A model generated the notes under the pieces. It was given only the letters and a program-made list of their open reading frames with translations, was not told the DNA's origin and made no database searches. Of a stretch of DNA of 64,000 nt, positions 21,180-38,899 are shown piece by piece; positions within the stretch are counted from its first letter, which is position 1; each line of letters begins with the position of its first letter. Origin of the DNA: Anoplopoma fimbria (taxonomy: Eukaryota; Chordata; Actinopteri; Perciformes; Anoplopomatidae); the NCBI RefSeq assembly GCF_027596085.1, contig NC_072450.1, positions 31,711,676-31,775,675 of the forward strand, in the 5' to 3' direction. The position numbers and the translations under genes were made by a program.

Positions 21180-21450
21180 AACTGTCCACCGCGTCCTCTG
21201 TGGATCACCCAGAGTAACTGGAACATTGTTTCAAGAAGGTTATACTGTTGTTGAGTCTTTCATCTGTAATTTTCCGATGCGTTGAGCACCACAAACAAAA
21301 CCCCACTCAGCTCCATCGCTTTGGGTTGGAGGAATAAATCTCAGAAACAAAATCTCAGCGCACGAACCCCAAATTATCTGCATGGCTGGCTACATGTGCC
21401 GCTGAAGGTAAGTGATAAAATCTGCTTGGGTGAAGTGACCCTTTAAAGAG
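21180..21450 (+). repeat. Possible non-autonomous DNA element ending GTGAAGTGACCCTTTAA
   Basis: The stretch from CTGTGGATCACCCAGAGTAA to GGGTGAAGTGACCCTTTAAA has the feel of a teleost MITE. The terminal GTGAACTGTCCCTTTAA-type motif is recalled from other fish elements. There is only one copy in the window, so this is a weak call. Confidence 0.4.
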
Positions 21451-24183
21451 ACAGCGCTGTCATGCCACATCTGCACCTTTTAAATTAACATCTTAAAAGC
21501 AATAATAAGAATTGAGTTAGTAACATTTGATGGTGCCATCACTGCCTCATATACAGGAGCTGTATGATCATCATTCTGAGATATTACAGCATATAGTCTA
21601 CTGTATAAACTGGCATAAAGCTGCATGTGTGATTGCTTTGTTATCATCATCTTTTATTAATCTTTGAGTTGTTTCACTTATAGTACTTTACCTGCATATG
21701 CTGCATGCGATTTAAGCATAATTCCTCTGCACCCTGAATGGTCTCTCAAAGAGAAGCGCCAGGTGTTTCACAGATAGTGCGATCCGTCATCTGGTGCGTT
21801 GTGTCGCTGCGTGGGCCGCTATATCATAAGAAAAGTCCCACAGTTTCCACTGCAGGCGCTTGTGTCACGCTCATCACGTTTGACAGCTGTTCAAACTTCA
21901 CCGCATCTGCTTATTTGGAGGAAAAGTCTGCCGCTATCATTAGCACATTCACAACATTGCCATATTGCCCCCTTTTTTTGCATCTGTTCTCAGAAGTAAA
22001 CTGTAACTGATGGTATTATCTAAAGCCGTGATTCAATAATCTGGCTAATCCTTTGGGACTTCTTAGAACTGGGTGTCGTAGAACTGAACACTTGCTGTGC
22101 TCTTGGAAAAGTAGGGAGCCTTAAAGTCAAGAGTTGAAACCATGGTGTGAGGGATAAAACTATTTTTGGGATTAGGATCATTTCATTTGGAAAATTAATG
22201 AACATGCTCGACAGAAGTGGAGAAAACTTTTATGCTTGCAGATGATGAGCACAATATCAACTCTATGACTGATTAAATTGTTGCTTTTATCAAAGTTCCA
22301 ATTTATCACAAACGGCAGCGTTGCCTCGTGACAGCGATTAAAATACACGCTTGTTTGGTGGGATGGGCTGGTTTGGAAGGGCCCATTTTTATTTGCAGTG
22401 GTGCTATGTTTAGAACGGAGGAACACTAAGGTCATAAGAAGCTTTGGGGTGAGAAAAAAAAAACACATACCACCTCCTACCCTCCATCCCTTATTCCTTC
22501 ACACTTTCCTGCAAACCCTGCCATTTCAGAGATTTATAAATAGTATTAAGCCTGTTCTTGGCTCTCTTGTCGTTATGGGCCGCTCAGTTTGAGTGGCGGT
22601 TGTCACAGACAATTTCAATCATACTTTTATAGAAAAAGGGCTGTTCACCGAGGAGTAGAAAATTCCCTTTGAGGAGGCAAAGTCTTAGTTGGAAGTGAAT
22701 TGAGCACACCAAATGGTGATATATTTTGGCAAGTAATTGTAAAAAGGCATCAGTATTCCAATGTTGCCAAAAGTCTCTGAAGCTTTCAGGTAACCACTTT
22801 GACTCCAAGCGAATGATTGCAAGTGTTGTGGTAAGAGAGCAGCACGATGACCCGCAGCCACTCTAACCTAGTTTATATTCCTTTACAGCTCTAGATTTAT
22901 GCCTTTGTGGGTGATTCCTCCTACAAGGACAGTGTCCTGGATTATATAAAGTAACCTATGGCATATATCATCAACTGCACGTCAGTCTAGATCATTTTTT
23001 TGTTTGTGATACATATTCAGAGTGGAATCAAGCCTGGCAGTCGTATCAATAAAACGTTGTGGCTAGACGCATCATGTGCTTGATTGCCAGGGAGGTAAAA
23101 CAAATGCCAAACACGGCTGTAATGGATATTTCAGAGCTCTGTTGCGAAAGTTTATTCAGAGACTCCATGCGCTATCTGACAGGCATCAGGGAATATCAAC
23201 CCAAAATCCCTTTTAGACTCAGAACTGGAAAAAAAACAAAAAACTGATGTAATTGGCAGAAAAATGTCTCGTGTCTGGAGCATTGTGTTTTGCAGAAGTT
23301 CTCCATTTGTTCTGACAGAGGCAGTATGATTTACACACATACTGCAATAATTACGAAATAGCTCCGACTCTGGGAACGTTGCGTGGAGCTCTGCTCTGTT
23401 CGTGAAGCTCTCTGCCCTCAGGACCACGAGACGCCTGGAGATCTAGCATACACAAGACACCTACTCTGCTCCCATGCTTTCCAACTCTTTTTGCCTGCCA
23501 GCTCAGTAGCAAAACACACATTTTCTTCTCTGCTTTGGCAGCTCAGAACGTATTGTATATGCTATACGTGGCATTATTTGACAGGGTCTGACGTGATCAC
23601 ACCAGAGACGTTTTAAGCTGCATTTTTCTTGTAATTGGATTTAATGAGTTAGAAGCTTAGCGTGCCGGTTCTGCGCTACAGACAACTCGCCTTTACCTGC
23701 TTCTGGCAGTTTTGAGGAAGCGCCTGGTATTCTCAAAGCTGATCCGACTCTGGATGCGCTCCCACTGGAGGAGCACCCCATACTGTCATTATTTTTTCTT
23801 CTTGTCACGTCGTGAGAAAACAGAGGGAGATGTTTTCTTCTGATTGTAAGCAGGAGAAACGCTGGAAAAAGTTTGATGCTTCACAAACAGAAGAGTAGCC
23901 ACATTCCCACTTCTCCAAGTGCCTGCAACTCTATTAACCTTCACTGACATCCTCCACCTGTCCAGCAGAAGCCCTCTGACTCTCCTCATCCTGGTCACCT
24001 GGCTGCCATATCCTCCTGCTCTACTGTCATGCCTGTCTTTCTTTTCAAGTTAACAATAACTTTTATCTCAAACTGTCTGCTTGTGAGTCTTACTTTTGGG
24101 CTCAAGCTTGATTTTTTTCTTTCGAGCTAATACAGTCACCACATATGCAGTTTACTGTAATTTTGTAAAAGACAGAGCAGCAT
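21451..24183. other. Gene-free unique sequence
   Basis: No gene, repeat family or long tandem array recognised. Several 60-100 aa chance frames lack domains. Confidence 0.5.
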
Positions 24184-24215
24184 AATATATATATATATAT
24201 AAATATATATATATA
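24184..24215. repeat. (AT)n microsatellite
   Basis: About 15 AT units with one AAA interruption. Confidence 0.9.
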
Positions 24216-24584
24216 GGGTAGCCACTCTGTCCCAGCATAACGGCCCAGTATCACAATTAAATGTTAAATGAAATTATTAAATAGCATTGTTCTGTTGCGT
24301 ACTACAGAAAAAAAAAACATACGTGGACAAAAAAGTGGTTTGATTTATTCTTCATTGTTAATATTTTCAAACAATATTAACTTTGAATATGAGGAGTAAC
24401 CAGTGAATTTGTGTAAATATAATGTTACCTCCATAAGGAGTTTAGCAGCCGTGTAAACTACCCAAATCCAAAAAAGAGAAAGGCAGAGCTGAATATATTG
24501 CCTTCAACTATGTAATATGGTGTCATCCAGGACCAGAGACAACACAGTGGATGTGTCTCCCCCACAGACTGTTTATAAAAGTAG

Positions 24585-25110
24585 ACATAGTCACCGTGAC
24601 CTCACCCATTGGTTTTTGGACATCCAATTTTAAAGCCTCGAGTTCCGCATTTTGGCCATCATCATCTTGATTTTTGGATGTCATCATCTTGCTTTTTTTG
24701 CAACCACAAGTGACACAAGAGGGTGGAGCTAAGTACTATCAAACCCTGATTAAGATGATGTTAAAAATAACTTTCAAGAACTGAACACACACTGTGAAAG
24801 GATTAAAGTTCTAGACGAAAAAACATTGACAACTCCCAGAGTGGACAACGCGGTGGTAGTGACCTGTCAATCACAAGGTAGCCCCGCCCTAAAGCATGCT
24901 CTGATTTATGGTCTATTTGACTCTAAATGGACCATAATTTACTAACTAGCGATTGAGACCATAAACGTATGTTCATAATGTTTACTGAGGTAATAAATCG
25001 ACTGAGAAGAAGAATCGCCCACTGATGGCCAGTAGAAAGAATGCCAGTTTAAGACACTTGTGCGTTGGCTTCATTTTTTAGACTCAGAGGTAGCCGCCTG
25101 GATCGGCTTT
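24585..25110 (+). repeat. Interspersed repeat family C, copy 1
   Basis: Begins GTAGACATAGTCACCGTGAC and continues CACCCATTGGTTTTTGGACA, GGTGGAGCTAAGTAC, ACCTGTCAATCACAAGGTAG, CCCCGCCCTAAAGCATGC and ends near TTAGACTCAGAGGTAGCCGC. Aligns in order with 60860-61340. I recognise it as a non-coding repeat widespread in percomorph genomes; its class is unverified. Confidence 0.85.
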
Positions 25111-29883
<4,773 letters not shown>

Positions 29884-30172
29884 TATTACATTACATTACA
29901 TTACAGTCATTTAGCAGACGCTTTTATCCAAAGCGACTTACAGTCAGTAGTATATTACATATCATTCACCCATTCACACACTGATGACAGGCTACCATGC
30001 AAGGTGCCACCATCAGACTCTAACTAACATTCATGCAACCGATGGCAAGCCTTCGGGAGCAACTTGGGGTTAAGCGTCTTGCCCAAGGACACATCGACTG
30101 CCGAGGCTGGGTATCGAACCACCGACCCTCTGATTGGAGAACTACCTTGCTCTCCACTACGCCACAGCCGCC
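29884..30172 (-). repeat. Full-length tRNA-derived SINE (SINE 3)
   Basis: On the minus strand it begins GGCGGCTGTGGCGTAGTGGA, with an intact pol III A box TGGCGTAGTGG (30154-30164) and B box GGTTCGATACC (30110-30120). It continues with TGTCCTTGGGCAAGACGCTT, CCCCAAGTTGCTCCC, the body GTGGCACCTTGCATGGTAGC and the tail CTGTAAGTCGCTTTGGATAA, then (TGTAA)n. CTTTT flanks both ends and may be a short target-site duplication. It is the best preserved SINE in the window and could still be transcribed. Confidence 0.93.
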
Positions 30173-31292
30173 TTTTCTCTCGTTGAGTCGAGTGCTCGAT
30201 TACGGAGAGGCTGATCACAGAGATCTATAGCGATAGTATGATCCTCCCCTCGCTCCCATCATCAACAGCCGAGCTCCAGCTGAGTTAAACGTGTAGGCAG
30301 AAACGTAAGTGGATTATCTGTGTTTTAATATGTTTCAATCATTTAGCACGCATTCCCAGTTTTGCCTTTTGGCTGAGTTTATTCAATTAATTTGGCATAA
30401 CGTTAGTAAACAGAGCTAATTTTGTCTGTCGCAGCCCAAATATTAATGCACCCGAGGGACATCACGGTTAATATGAGTGAAAGATGAAGACGGGAAAATT
30501 GTTGACTCTGATTCCAACTAAGCTAAGGGATGTTTGTCTGCAGACATTCGCATCCATTTTCGAGAGCAATCTGTATTAAAAGCCCAGTCCTTCTTATTCC
30601 GAGCAGCCGTATTGATCGGCCCAACTGTCCTCCCTCTGTGTGTGTGAGTTTACGTCTGGTGCCAGGTCGGGTATCTGCTCCTGGTGCCTGCTGATCACTG
30701 TTCACAAGGTAATGTTGTCCTAGTTCGGGCCATAAAGGGTGGCTTCGCCAGACTCTATCAACGTCTCTAACCGCCCTTTATGGTATCTAGTGATGCAGTT
30801 TTGCTTTTATGTCGCACAGTTTTGAGATATGCATCCACCTGCAAAATGTCTGCTGTTACCCTAATAAAATGAAGGTGAAAGCAATTTTTTTTGCAGTGCT
30901 CAAATCTTTGAAAGTTGACATTTGAAAAAAATCAACAGCAGTGTGTCTTTCCAGAAATAATGTCAGCATACCTCCCTGCTGACAGATTTCACTGAAAATA
31001 CCTTTTTACCAAATAAAGAGTCTGTATAGTCCCAACAAGTTGTATGGATTATTCTTTGAAATCAGGGTATTGTTTTTGCAAAGATGTGTTGCTGAAGCTT
31101 TAAAATACAGCTTTTAATTATTTTGGCTTACATGAACTAATGTTAATGCTAATTTTTTAAATGATGTGAGCTAGCAATCTGCTAAGTGTTCAGAACAAGT
31201 AAAGAAGTAAACACACCATACTTCACTATCGAGGCCACAGTTTGTTCATTCCTTCTTTCATGGTTACAAATCTCATGCTGCATTCAAGCAAT
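30173..31292. other. Non-coding; contains an inverted repeat at 30730-30783
   Basis: No gene. CCATAAAGGGTGG (30730-30742) and CCGCCCTTTATGG (30771-30783) form a 13-bp stem with one G:T step around a 28-nt loop. Confidence 0.5.
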
Positions 31293-31621
31293 TGTGACGC
31301 CCTGCCCCTCTCTCTGCCTATTGGTTGTGGGTGGAGATTGGGAAAGGGCGTCAGGCCAATTGGCCACACCTGTGGGGGTATAGGGATCCAGAGATTTAAG
31401 GGCTGGGTAGCCATGTGTTCAAGCTCTCTTGGCTGCTTCTAGGCTGAGCTTTGGGCTCCGTCTTCCACCCGCCATGTGGTCTTAAGTATAATCTCTTTTG
31501 TTTAAGTATAATTACTTATGTTTACTTTAACCAGTAAAAACGAGTTACTAATAAATTAGTTTCTCTTTATTTCATGTGTGGACTCCCTTTATTTTGCCAC
31601 TGCCTGACCCGGTGTGTGACA
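31293..31621 (+). mobile_element. Solo LTR of an LTR retrotransposon
   Basis: A 329-bp segment begins TGTGACGCCCTGCC and ends GGTGTGTGACA, so it has TGT...ACA ends, and it is flanked by the 4-bp duplication CAAT (31289-31292 and 31622-31625). Inside are a TATA-like GGGGGTATAGGG, then AATAAA near the right end, which orients it on the plus strand. No gag, pol or second LTR is present, so it is most likely left by LTR-LTR recombination. A Ty3/gypsy-type origin fits the 4-bp duplication but is not proven. Confidence 0.75.
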
Positions 31622-31625
31622 CAAT

Positions 31626-34600
31626 GTTAACAGGATGGTAAAAGTATTTCACCGCTTGAAAGAGGTTCATTTAATAAAATGAGGCTGTCTCTGCAGTACA
31701 AAAAGCCACTAATTGATGCTAGATGACCCGGGAGAAAATAGAGAAAAGAGGCTGTGGTAGAAATCATACAATAACCAGAATGCACTTTGCTTGTTGTCAC
31801 CACTGAGTAGACAAGTTCCAATACTATTTTTAGTGATAAAACACCGACAGTTTCACAGTGACCTTTCAGAAAAGGAACACACACTGCTGTTATTGCACTT
31901 ACTCTGCCTTCCGACTGCCGAAATTGCCCCTCTTTCTTCGTTGACTTTTTTTAAAGTTTATTTTCTGGATCCTGAATTACGTCTCCACTGCTCCAATGTC
32001 CACACGTGGTACACAGCTTGGGACTAACGTTACACATGCTTGTGCCCCTTTCTCTGTAAAGTTAAATTGTCTGTTAAGAAACTGGCTTTAACTGGGAAAT
32101 GTACGGCAGCACAGCGACTCCACTTCTGTTTCCATTGGTGCACATTCAACGGCTGGTGAAGCGTGACTCTCAGCGGTGGCAGCCTCTTCCTCCTGCATAC
32201 GCGATTATTTCTCCGCACTGTATTGTGGCCTATATGGCGTAAGTGGCCGTGAATGAGTTTCCAGCACTACGATATTAAATCGCTTTCTTCCATATCTACA
32301 GGAACGTTGCCTCCTGCCAGGCCATTCCAGTAGTTGTTTGGGTTTTGAGCAGTGAGGAAGTACAATCTGTAGTTTAAAATGCTGAGGTAAAATCTGTAGT
32401 TTAAACAAACGTTTGCTGGTTAATGAAACGGGGACTTTGGATGCTGACAATGTGGAGGAAAGCTCAACATTTCTCATTTGCTCACATTGTTTTAAACAAA
32501 GCTGTTGTATCATCAGCTGCTGAAAATCCATTTAAAGATGGTTTACCCCTTTGCTAACCTTGTAATGGCAGCTATGCTGGTTTTGCAACCATTTTGCCGC
32601 CAGTTTGTTGACACGTTTTTCCCACCCAGCCCTCTCCTAAATGTGGTCTATTTAATACAGCATATATAGCCAGCTAAGATGATGTCATTAATATTAGAGA
32701 CTCAAGAGAATCTGGAGATTCTGCCATAAAACTGTAAATAAATTACAATGTACGACCACAGCCGCTGCTCTTCTGTCAACTTTACACAGTTTGCTTTAAA
32801 TGTTTTATTATTCTGCCACTTTATTACTGTCACACATATTTGGTAATGCTTTTTCTTTTCATGCAGCTTGAAAAGAACATAGTTGTTTTTCAAAAATGTC
32901 TCAACCAAACAAAAACAAAAACACACCACCTTTATCACAGTGCACATGATGAGAGGTTGTCTCCATTGGCACTCTGCGAACACAACATTTGTCCCATTAT
33001 AACGGCAGGCACTCTCTACCTCCAATAGTGCTCTGCTAGTGGGCAGCACTTGGGAAAAAAAATGTGTGGAATGAACAGCCTGCAACAATATCAAGTGTTA
33101 GCAGTCAACTCAACAGAAAGCTAATGAACCGTAGCAAACAGCTTGTGGGGTGTAGCGAGAGAGAGAGAAGGAGAGCGGTTGCATCAAAAGCCCTTCATCG
33201 GCAGCTTGAGCATGCTTAAGTGAATAAACTCTATCCTGAGGCTGCTGGAGAAATAGACATAATCCATTGACATGTATACAACCCAAAGTGGGAGAAGTGG
33301 AAGACAGTGCTGAACAATAGACGTCACACATAAGGAAGATTCCACTCGAAATGACTCGCACGGCGACTTTGCTGTTCATTGCTTTTTCAGAGTAAGTAAT
33401 ACGACTTCAGTTGATAATATAAAACGTTGGACAAATCTAATAAATAACATTGCTTCAATCGTAGTATAAATATTTTCTTCGAGTCAAAAAAAAACAACCT
33501 AAGACCCCATCCACCCTGCCAATCAATGAAATTGCATGAAAAGAAAGAAATCAACAGTAAAAGTATGCAAATAACAAGTAGCATTTAGTAATATCTTCCA
33601 CCAATACCTGTGATGTTTTCTTTTTCATATTTAAAATCCATACTGAAATCATTGAGTTCATTTATGTGCAAGATAACATGAGGTTCAAATCATACGTTCC
33701 CTGGTAACCGCTAACAGCGCTGAGATGCTGTTAGTTGATGGTGATTAGAGCTGTTGCTGCATTCGCTGTCCTCTGTGGGTCTACAGGATAGCTAATGAGG
33801 TGTTCTTCAGCTTCATTACATGTTTCAAGTCACCTGTCTTTTTCTTGTTTTTTTCTCACAAACTAAAAACCTCCGTAGTGTTTGTTTTTTTTGTCAGTTG
33901 TTAATAAAAATGTGCCAGTCCTTGTTTTTCTGAGCCATTCTCTTTTCTCAAGCTTTGTTAACCATGTGATGAAATCTCACAATATGTCATCTGTGTAATG
34001 TTTGAAACTTAGTTCCTGAGAAACAGGACCCAAAATGTACATTTAGAAAAATGGTCTGGTGAATTTAGCTAACAAACCGCGTGAAATGTTGTCAATACTT
34101 CTTGTTGTGCACTAAAGGCCTACTGCCTTCACATCAAAATGACTTTTATAGTGAAGCACAAGCAGGAATATTAGGAGAAAATACTCTAGAAGTAGCTCAC
34201 AGCAGCAAAGGAACGTATGCAGAACAGAAACTCTTCCTCGTTTAATGTTGTTTGATCATGTCTGGGTATTGGTCAGTATCAGGCGTCTCTGATAAAAACA
34301 TAAATAAGGGCCATGCTGTTGGACTGGCGCTGCAGTGTATTGTTGTTTATTGTGGAGTCGGCTTCACATCCACCGCCCTGCTGCCGGAAATAAGCACCAA
34401 ATCTGAATCAATCATCTTGAGAAAATAGTCCTCGGCAAATGCTCTATTTACTCCTGTTTGAGTATTGTTTGCTCAAAATTACAGTCCCCATCTGTTTTTG
34501 AAAATGACAAAGCCGTTTTTTTCAAATTTGAAAAAATATATATTTATGACCCATTTTTAAAGCCTCGTATCCTCAGTAGGAAGAGTGGGCTTATGGTTGA

Positions 34601-35100
34601 GTGCCCCAGACAGGAGGGAATTTGCTGTGTACTTTTAAGCAGACTGTTGGTTGGCTTTTGGATTATTTATAAAGAAAAATAAAGAACAACAGCAGACATT
34701 AAGAAGCGTTCAATTTACGGAACTTCAGGAGAGCAGAGAAACAAAGAGGCACCGAGGTTCTTATGAATTTGCTGCCTTCTCCTCCGTCGCCATTGCAGCA
34801 TTTAGACAGTGGTGTTAATTAAGATTCAGGTCCTGTGACTCCTCACTCTGAAAAGTTCCCCCCCTCACCAAGTTATCTGCCCCAGCGTTGTGATCCTCGG
34901 CTAGTTCTCCTCACTGCAAATCCTGCCCCTGTTTCCCATGCAGGTGTTGGACCCGCGGTGTGAATGGCAGCATGAATGCTAATAGGCCGTTGTAATAAGG
35001 TCTTTGAAGTATGCAATACACTGTTGCAGAATCATAATGTGAAAATCCCTCTTTGAATCGGGAGACTCGGCCCTGCTTGACACTAGCGGGCCTCTCTCCC
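31626..35100. other. Gene-free unique sequence
   Basis: No gene or recognised repeat family. An exact octamer ATGCAAAT lies near 33565. The segment 34700-34990 is repeat-free, with GTGTTAATTAAGATTCAGG. Confidence 0.5.
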
Positions 35101-35126
35101 CCTCTCTCTCTCTCTCTCTCTCTCTC
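35101..35126. repeat. (CT)n microsatellite
   Basis: About 13 CT units. Confidence 0.9.
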
Positions 35127-35159
35127 ACACCAACCCATGTCTTTCTCATTGCGCCCTTC

Positions 35160-35460
35160 GGCCCCCCACCCCCCCACCCCACCCCACTTCCCTCACTCCT
35201 CCCCATCTCCCCCCTTTCATAATCACTTCTGGCAGGAAGACTGGCCTTGCTCTGATAGGTCTTAGATGACAAGCATGGGTTTCCAAACACCAACATGTGG
35301 GATGTAGCAATCCGTGGGAAAAAAAAAAAAAAAAAAAGGAGGGAGTGTGGACCCAACAGGGAGCGGGGGGGGGCTGGATTATTGGTTTAGGAGGGAAACA
35401 GTGGGGGTTTAGGAGGGGGTGGGATGCGGTGGGGTTGGTCGAAAAGGGGGGGGGGGCGGC
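35160..35460. repeat. C-rich tract, poly-A and G-rich cluster
   Basis: C-runs at 35160-35218 (G-runs on minus), 19 A bases at 35319-35337, then repeated G-runs on plus at 35360-35458. Both strands therefore have G-quadruplex-forming potential within 300 bp. Confidence 0.85.
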
Positions 35461-37199
35461 AGCTAAGGTGCATTACGGCGCTGGTGTTTCAGATGAGGCT
35501 GCTGTGGTTGTACTGTAAGTAGACCGCTTGTTTCTTATCATTAACATCAACAGCAGATTTAGACAACCTTACCTACAAATAGCGAAACAAATTTAGAATT
35601 CTAGAATTTCAATGGAGAGGCCAATAGTAATTTGGACTGGATTTTTGAAAGGAGCTCTGTATCTATTAGAGCGGGGTTCCATTCATTGGCTTGCTTTTCA
35701 CGTGGTGACCATCAACTGTTTTCCACTAGAAGGCTGTTCGACATTGTGCGAGACCTCTGATGTTTGAATTGCTGTGAGAGTCTAAAATGATGGAGGACTC
35801 TGTTCATTTGGATGAATGGGAGCCCAAAACAGGAAATCATCATTCCACTTGAAGTCCCATCTGTGATTCAGTCAAGACCACTTCAGATTTCAAAAGACAG
35901 CTCTGCGAGTAGTTAACATAATCATAATTAGTGTATTCCCGAACAGTTTTACAGCATTGGGAATTTTTTTTCTCCACTAGCCACTTGAAACATAATATTT
36001 TATATCAAGTGAAGGTTATGGAATTCATCTAAACCTATAAGATATCAATCAAAAGTATTGTTCATCAAAAACCAATATCTGTTAATGTAAGTGCTCTGAT
36101 TTGCACTTGATGTACGATGTGATGTAATTTCATCTCCACCAACTCCTTAGCAAAAAAATATGTTGACCACCGGGTCCATGATGACATTAAACATGTGATC
36201 CATTATTTACATATAGATATTGATTATAGGGGCTTTAAATATAATTTAACAATCCATTTCATGTTTTAACATTACTATTCAAAACGTAAGCTTTGAAATG
36301 TGTCCATAAAGTTTATTCTAACGTTCTAACTCTGTGCATGAAAATGTTCTTGTCCTAACTTTTTCTCTCCTCCAACACTGAGCTACCGGAAGTTCACAAA
36401 GTGTTAGGTACTCCCCGAACAGTAGTGAAACATGCTTAGAATCTAGCATGTCAGATGCAATGAAACTGAAAATGAAAAAATATTTAATGACTGTGGAGTG
36501 AAGACCTTTCCATTCTACTGAGGATTCTACTACATTGGGTCTGTTTACATTGTAGCCAATTTGATTAATTGAACAAGATAATGAAGAATAAATAAGTTAA
36601 AGGGTAGCACACTTCTACATATAATATTCTGTCACTGGAATCTTCTTTTTTTTAAATGTGGTCGCTCCTTTCTCAGATTTTATATCTCATTTATTTCAAT
36701 TCTTTTTGCACTTTTTGATAAAAAAAAGAAAAAGAGAGAGCAACTTATTATCAAATTGAGTTAGTTTAATGCAAATATGCAATACGTCAACGAGGAGTAA
36801 AAACATTTTAAATCCGCTCTACCCTGGAAACAATTACTCTGGACTAAGTATTGATACAAAGGGCATTTGTTGTACTTCCCCCTCATCCTCTACTTCAGTT
36901 AGTGAAAATGTACTTTCCCCAGAAATGTGTTCTTGACAAGCTCTCAGCAAAGGGCTTGCTGTAGGTGGAGAGAGTGACAACAGCAGCGCAGAATGGTCCC
37001 CGCAGTCAAGAGAAAAAGGAGACAGAAAAGCACCACTGTAACGTGCCATTTCAAATTGTTGTAATTTCAAAAGATAAATATCAGTGTGGTCTATCTGCCT
37101 ATTTGCCTCCCTCCCCCACTCATCTCTACTCTTCCCATCCATTCATCTCTGCCATGGCTTCATCACTTATGTCTCTGTCAATCACCCGGTCCTGCTTAT
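35461..37199. other. Gene-free unique sequence
   Basis: AT-rich; no gene, SINE or tandem array recognised. Confidence 0.5.
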
Positions 37200-38847
37200 A
37201 AAGCGGGCTGAGTTATGAAGTGCTTTTATTTTTCCTCGGAGCACCATTGAACTTGACCCGTGATAAAGCCTTGACGGAGAACGTGTTAATGATGAAGCCA
37301 CGTTGACTGATGTGCCTCAGTCATGATGGGGAAGTCGGGGGAGGTTGACCTTTGTCAGCCAAATGCATTGCGGGCCTCCACATGTTGGCCTTCTTGAATA
37401 TCAACCTAACACCGTCCCGCCTACAGTAGTGATGGCCTCTGATTCTTCGTTCTTCTCAGCTTTCTCTTCTTCCCCTTCCTGCTTGCTCCTCTGAAACAGA
37501 TGACTCATTCTCCTCCACTCTCCTTTTAAAGCCCCCCCACCCCCTCTATTCCTTCTTTTTTATCTATCAGAAAACAGGTGAATCACCCCGTCTCTCCCCA
37601 TCTCTGCAACGCTCTCCTTTGCCGCCTCTCGGCCCGTTTCTCATTACGAAAAGGTGATCAACCCATTGAGCTCATCAACCCGGAGTGAACTCCTCCTCAC
37701 CCGCTGACTGATGAGTCCGAAGAAAGGGGGCTGTCGCCGGGGCTGACAGCTCCTTCTGAGGAGGAGAAACGTATTAATGGCTCCGCTTCCGAAACTAAAA
37801 TGCTACGCGCGGGGCCCCCATCACCCCCCCCCCCCACCCACCCCCACCCACCCCTACCATGCCGATAGCGCAGCGCTCTTCGCTGGTATTTCTTAAATGC
37901 CAACGTCAGTCATGAATAGGTCAGGACAACAAGCACTTAAATAAGGATTTGTCACTGATTAATGAGAGGTAGAGAGGACTGGGGAGGCCTCTGACTGCAT
38001 GTGCGGATAAAACAATGAATGTTTTGTAAATAGCCACGGGTGCTTCTCTCCGTCTCCGTCTCTCGCCTGTCTCCACCCCGTCTCTCTCCGCTCTGTCCTT
38101 CCAACCCGGTGTAGAGAAACGCAGACGTAAAAAAAATGAATAAATAAAAAAACCTGACAGCCGCACTGGGGATCGCAGGAACACATGTTGCCAGCCGCAG
38201 GAGTGGAAGGAAATCCAATCAGATCCCGGCAAGCCTACAGTGGCTCAATTTGCAAAGCCAACGGGCCTTTTACCAGTATTGTTGTAATGGTATTAACAGG
38301 TTGGATCCCAGCCAAGGAGCACTATGGCAGTAACATGCTGATGTTATTGACTACTTATCCATAAAAATGCATCCCTTCTCACTGAATTATACTCAAGCGT
38401 GGCACAAATCGACTAATCTGAGCAGATTAAAGTCACTTAGAGGAGATTGGAGTTCACCCACGGTTTTATTAAAATGCACAAATCTAATCAGAGACGATGT
38501 GTAAATTGCCTGGCTAAAAGGCAGAGATGTTACATGGTGTAAAACGGGATGAAAAAAGAAATATATATTTATTTTGTTTCATTGTGGCTGTCAATCAGAG
38601 GCATTCATGAATAAAACGCAGGGGGGAATCAAATAACACAATTGGATTTTTGAGTTTTAATAATTCATTATAAGAATAAAACATTTCTCTGATCGCAGTG
38701 GTGTTGGAGTTTTTCGACTAATCCATGAACAGCAGCGAACGCTGAGCGGTTTGTGTGATCCATCAGTCGGTAAGTGTTCCCTGGGTACAGACCTGGCTCT
38801 CGTGCTCCGCACAGATGCCTCAGAGTTTCAGCCCTGTTCCCTTTTTT
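37200..38847. other. Gene-free; candidate conserved regulatory block
   Basis: Repeat-poor, moderately GC-rich unique sequence, apart from a poly-C/ACCC tract at about 37823-37855. It includes TGATAAAGCCTTGACGGAGA, TCATTACGAAAAGGTGATCA and, at 38610-38780, TTCATGAATAAAACGCAG followed by TAATAATTCATTATAAG. No frame on either strand looks like an exon. Confidence 0.4.
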
Positions 38848-38899
38848 CTTTTTTTTTTTTTTTTTCTTCTTCTTCTTCTTCTTCTTCTTCTTCTTCTTC
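38848..38899. repeat. Poly-T and (TTC)n microsatellite
   Basis: About 17 T bases (one C interruption to the left) followed by 11 TTC units, a polypyrimidine/polypurine stretch able to form triplex DNA. Confidence 0.95.
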
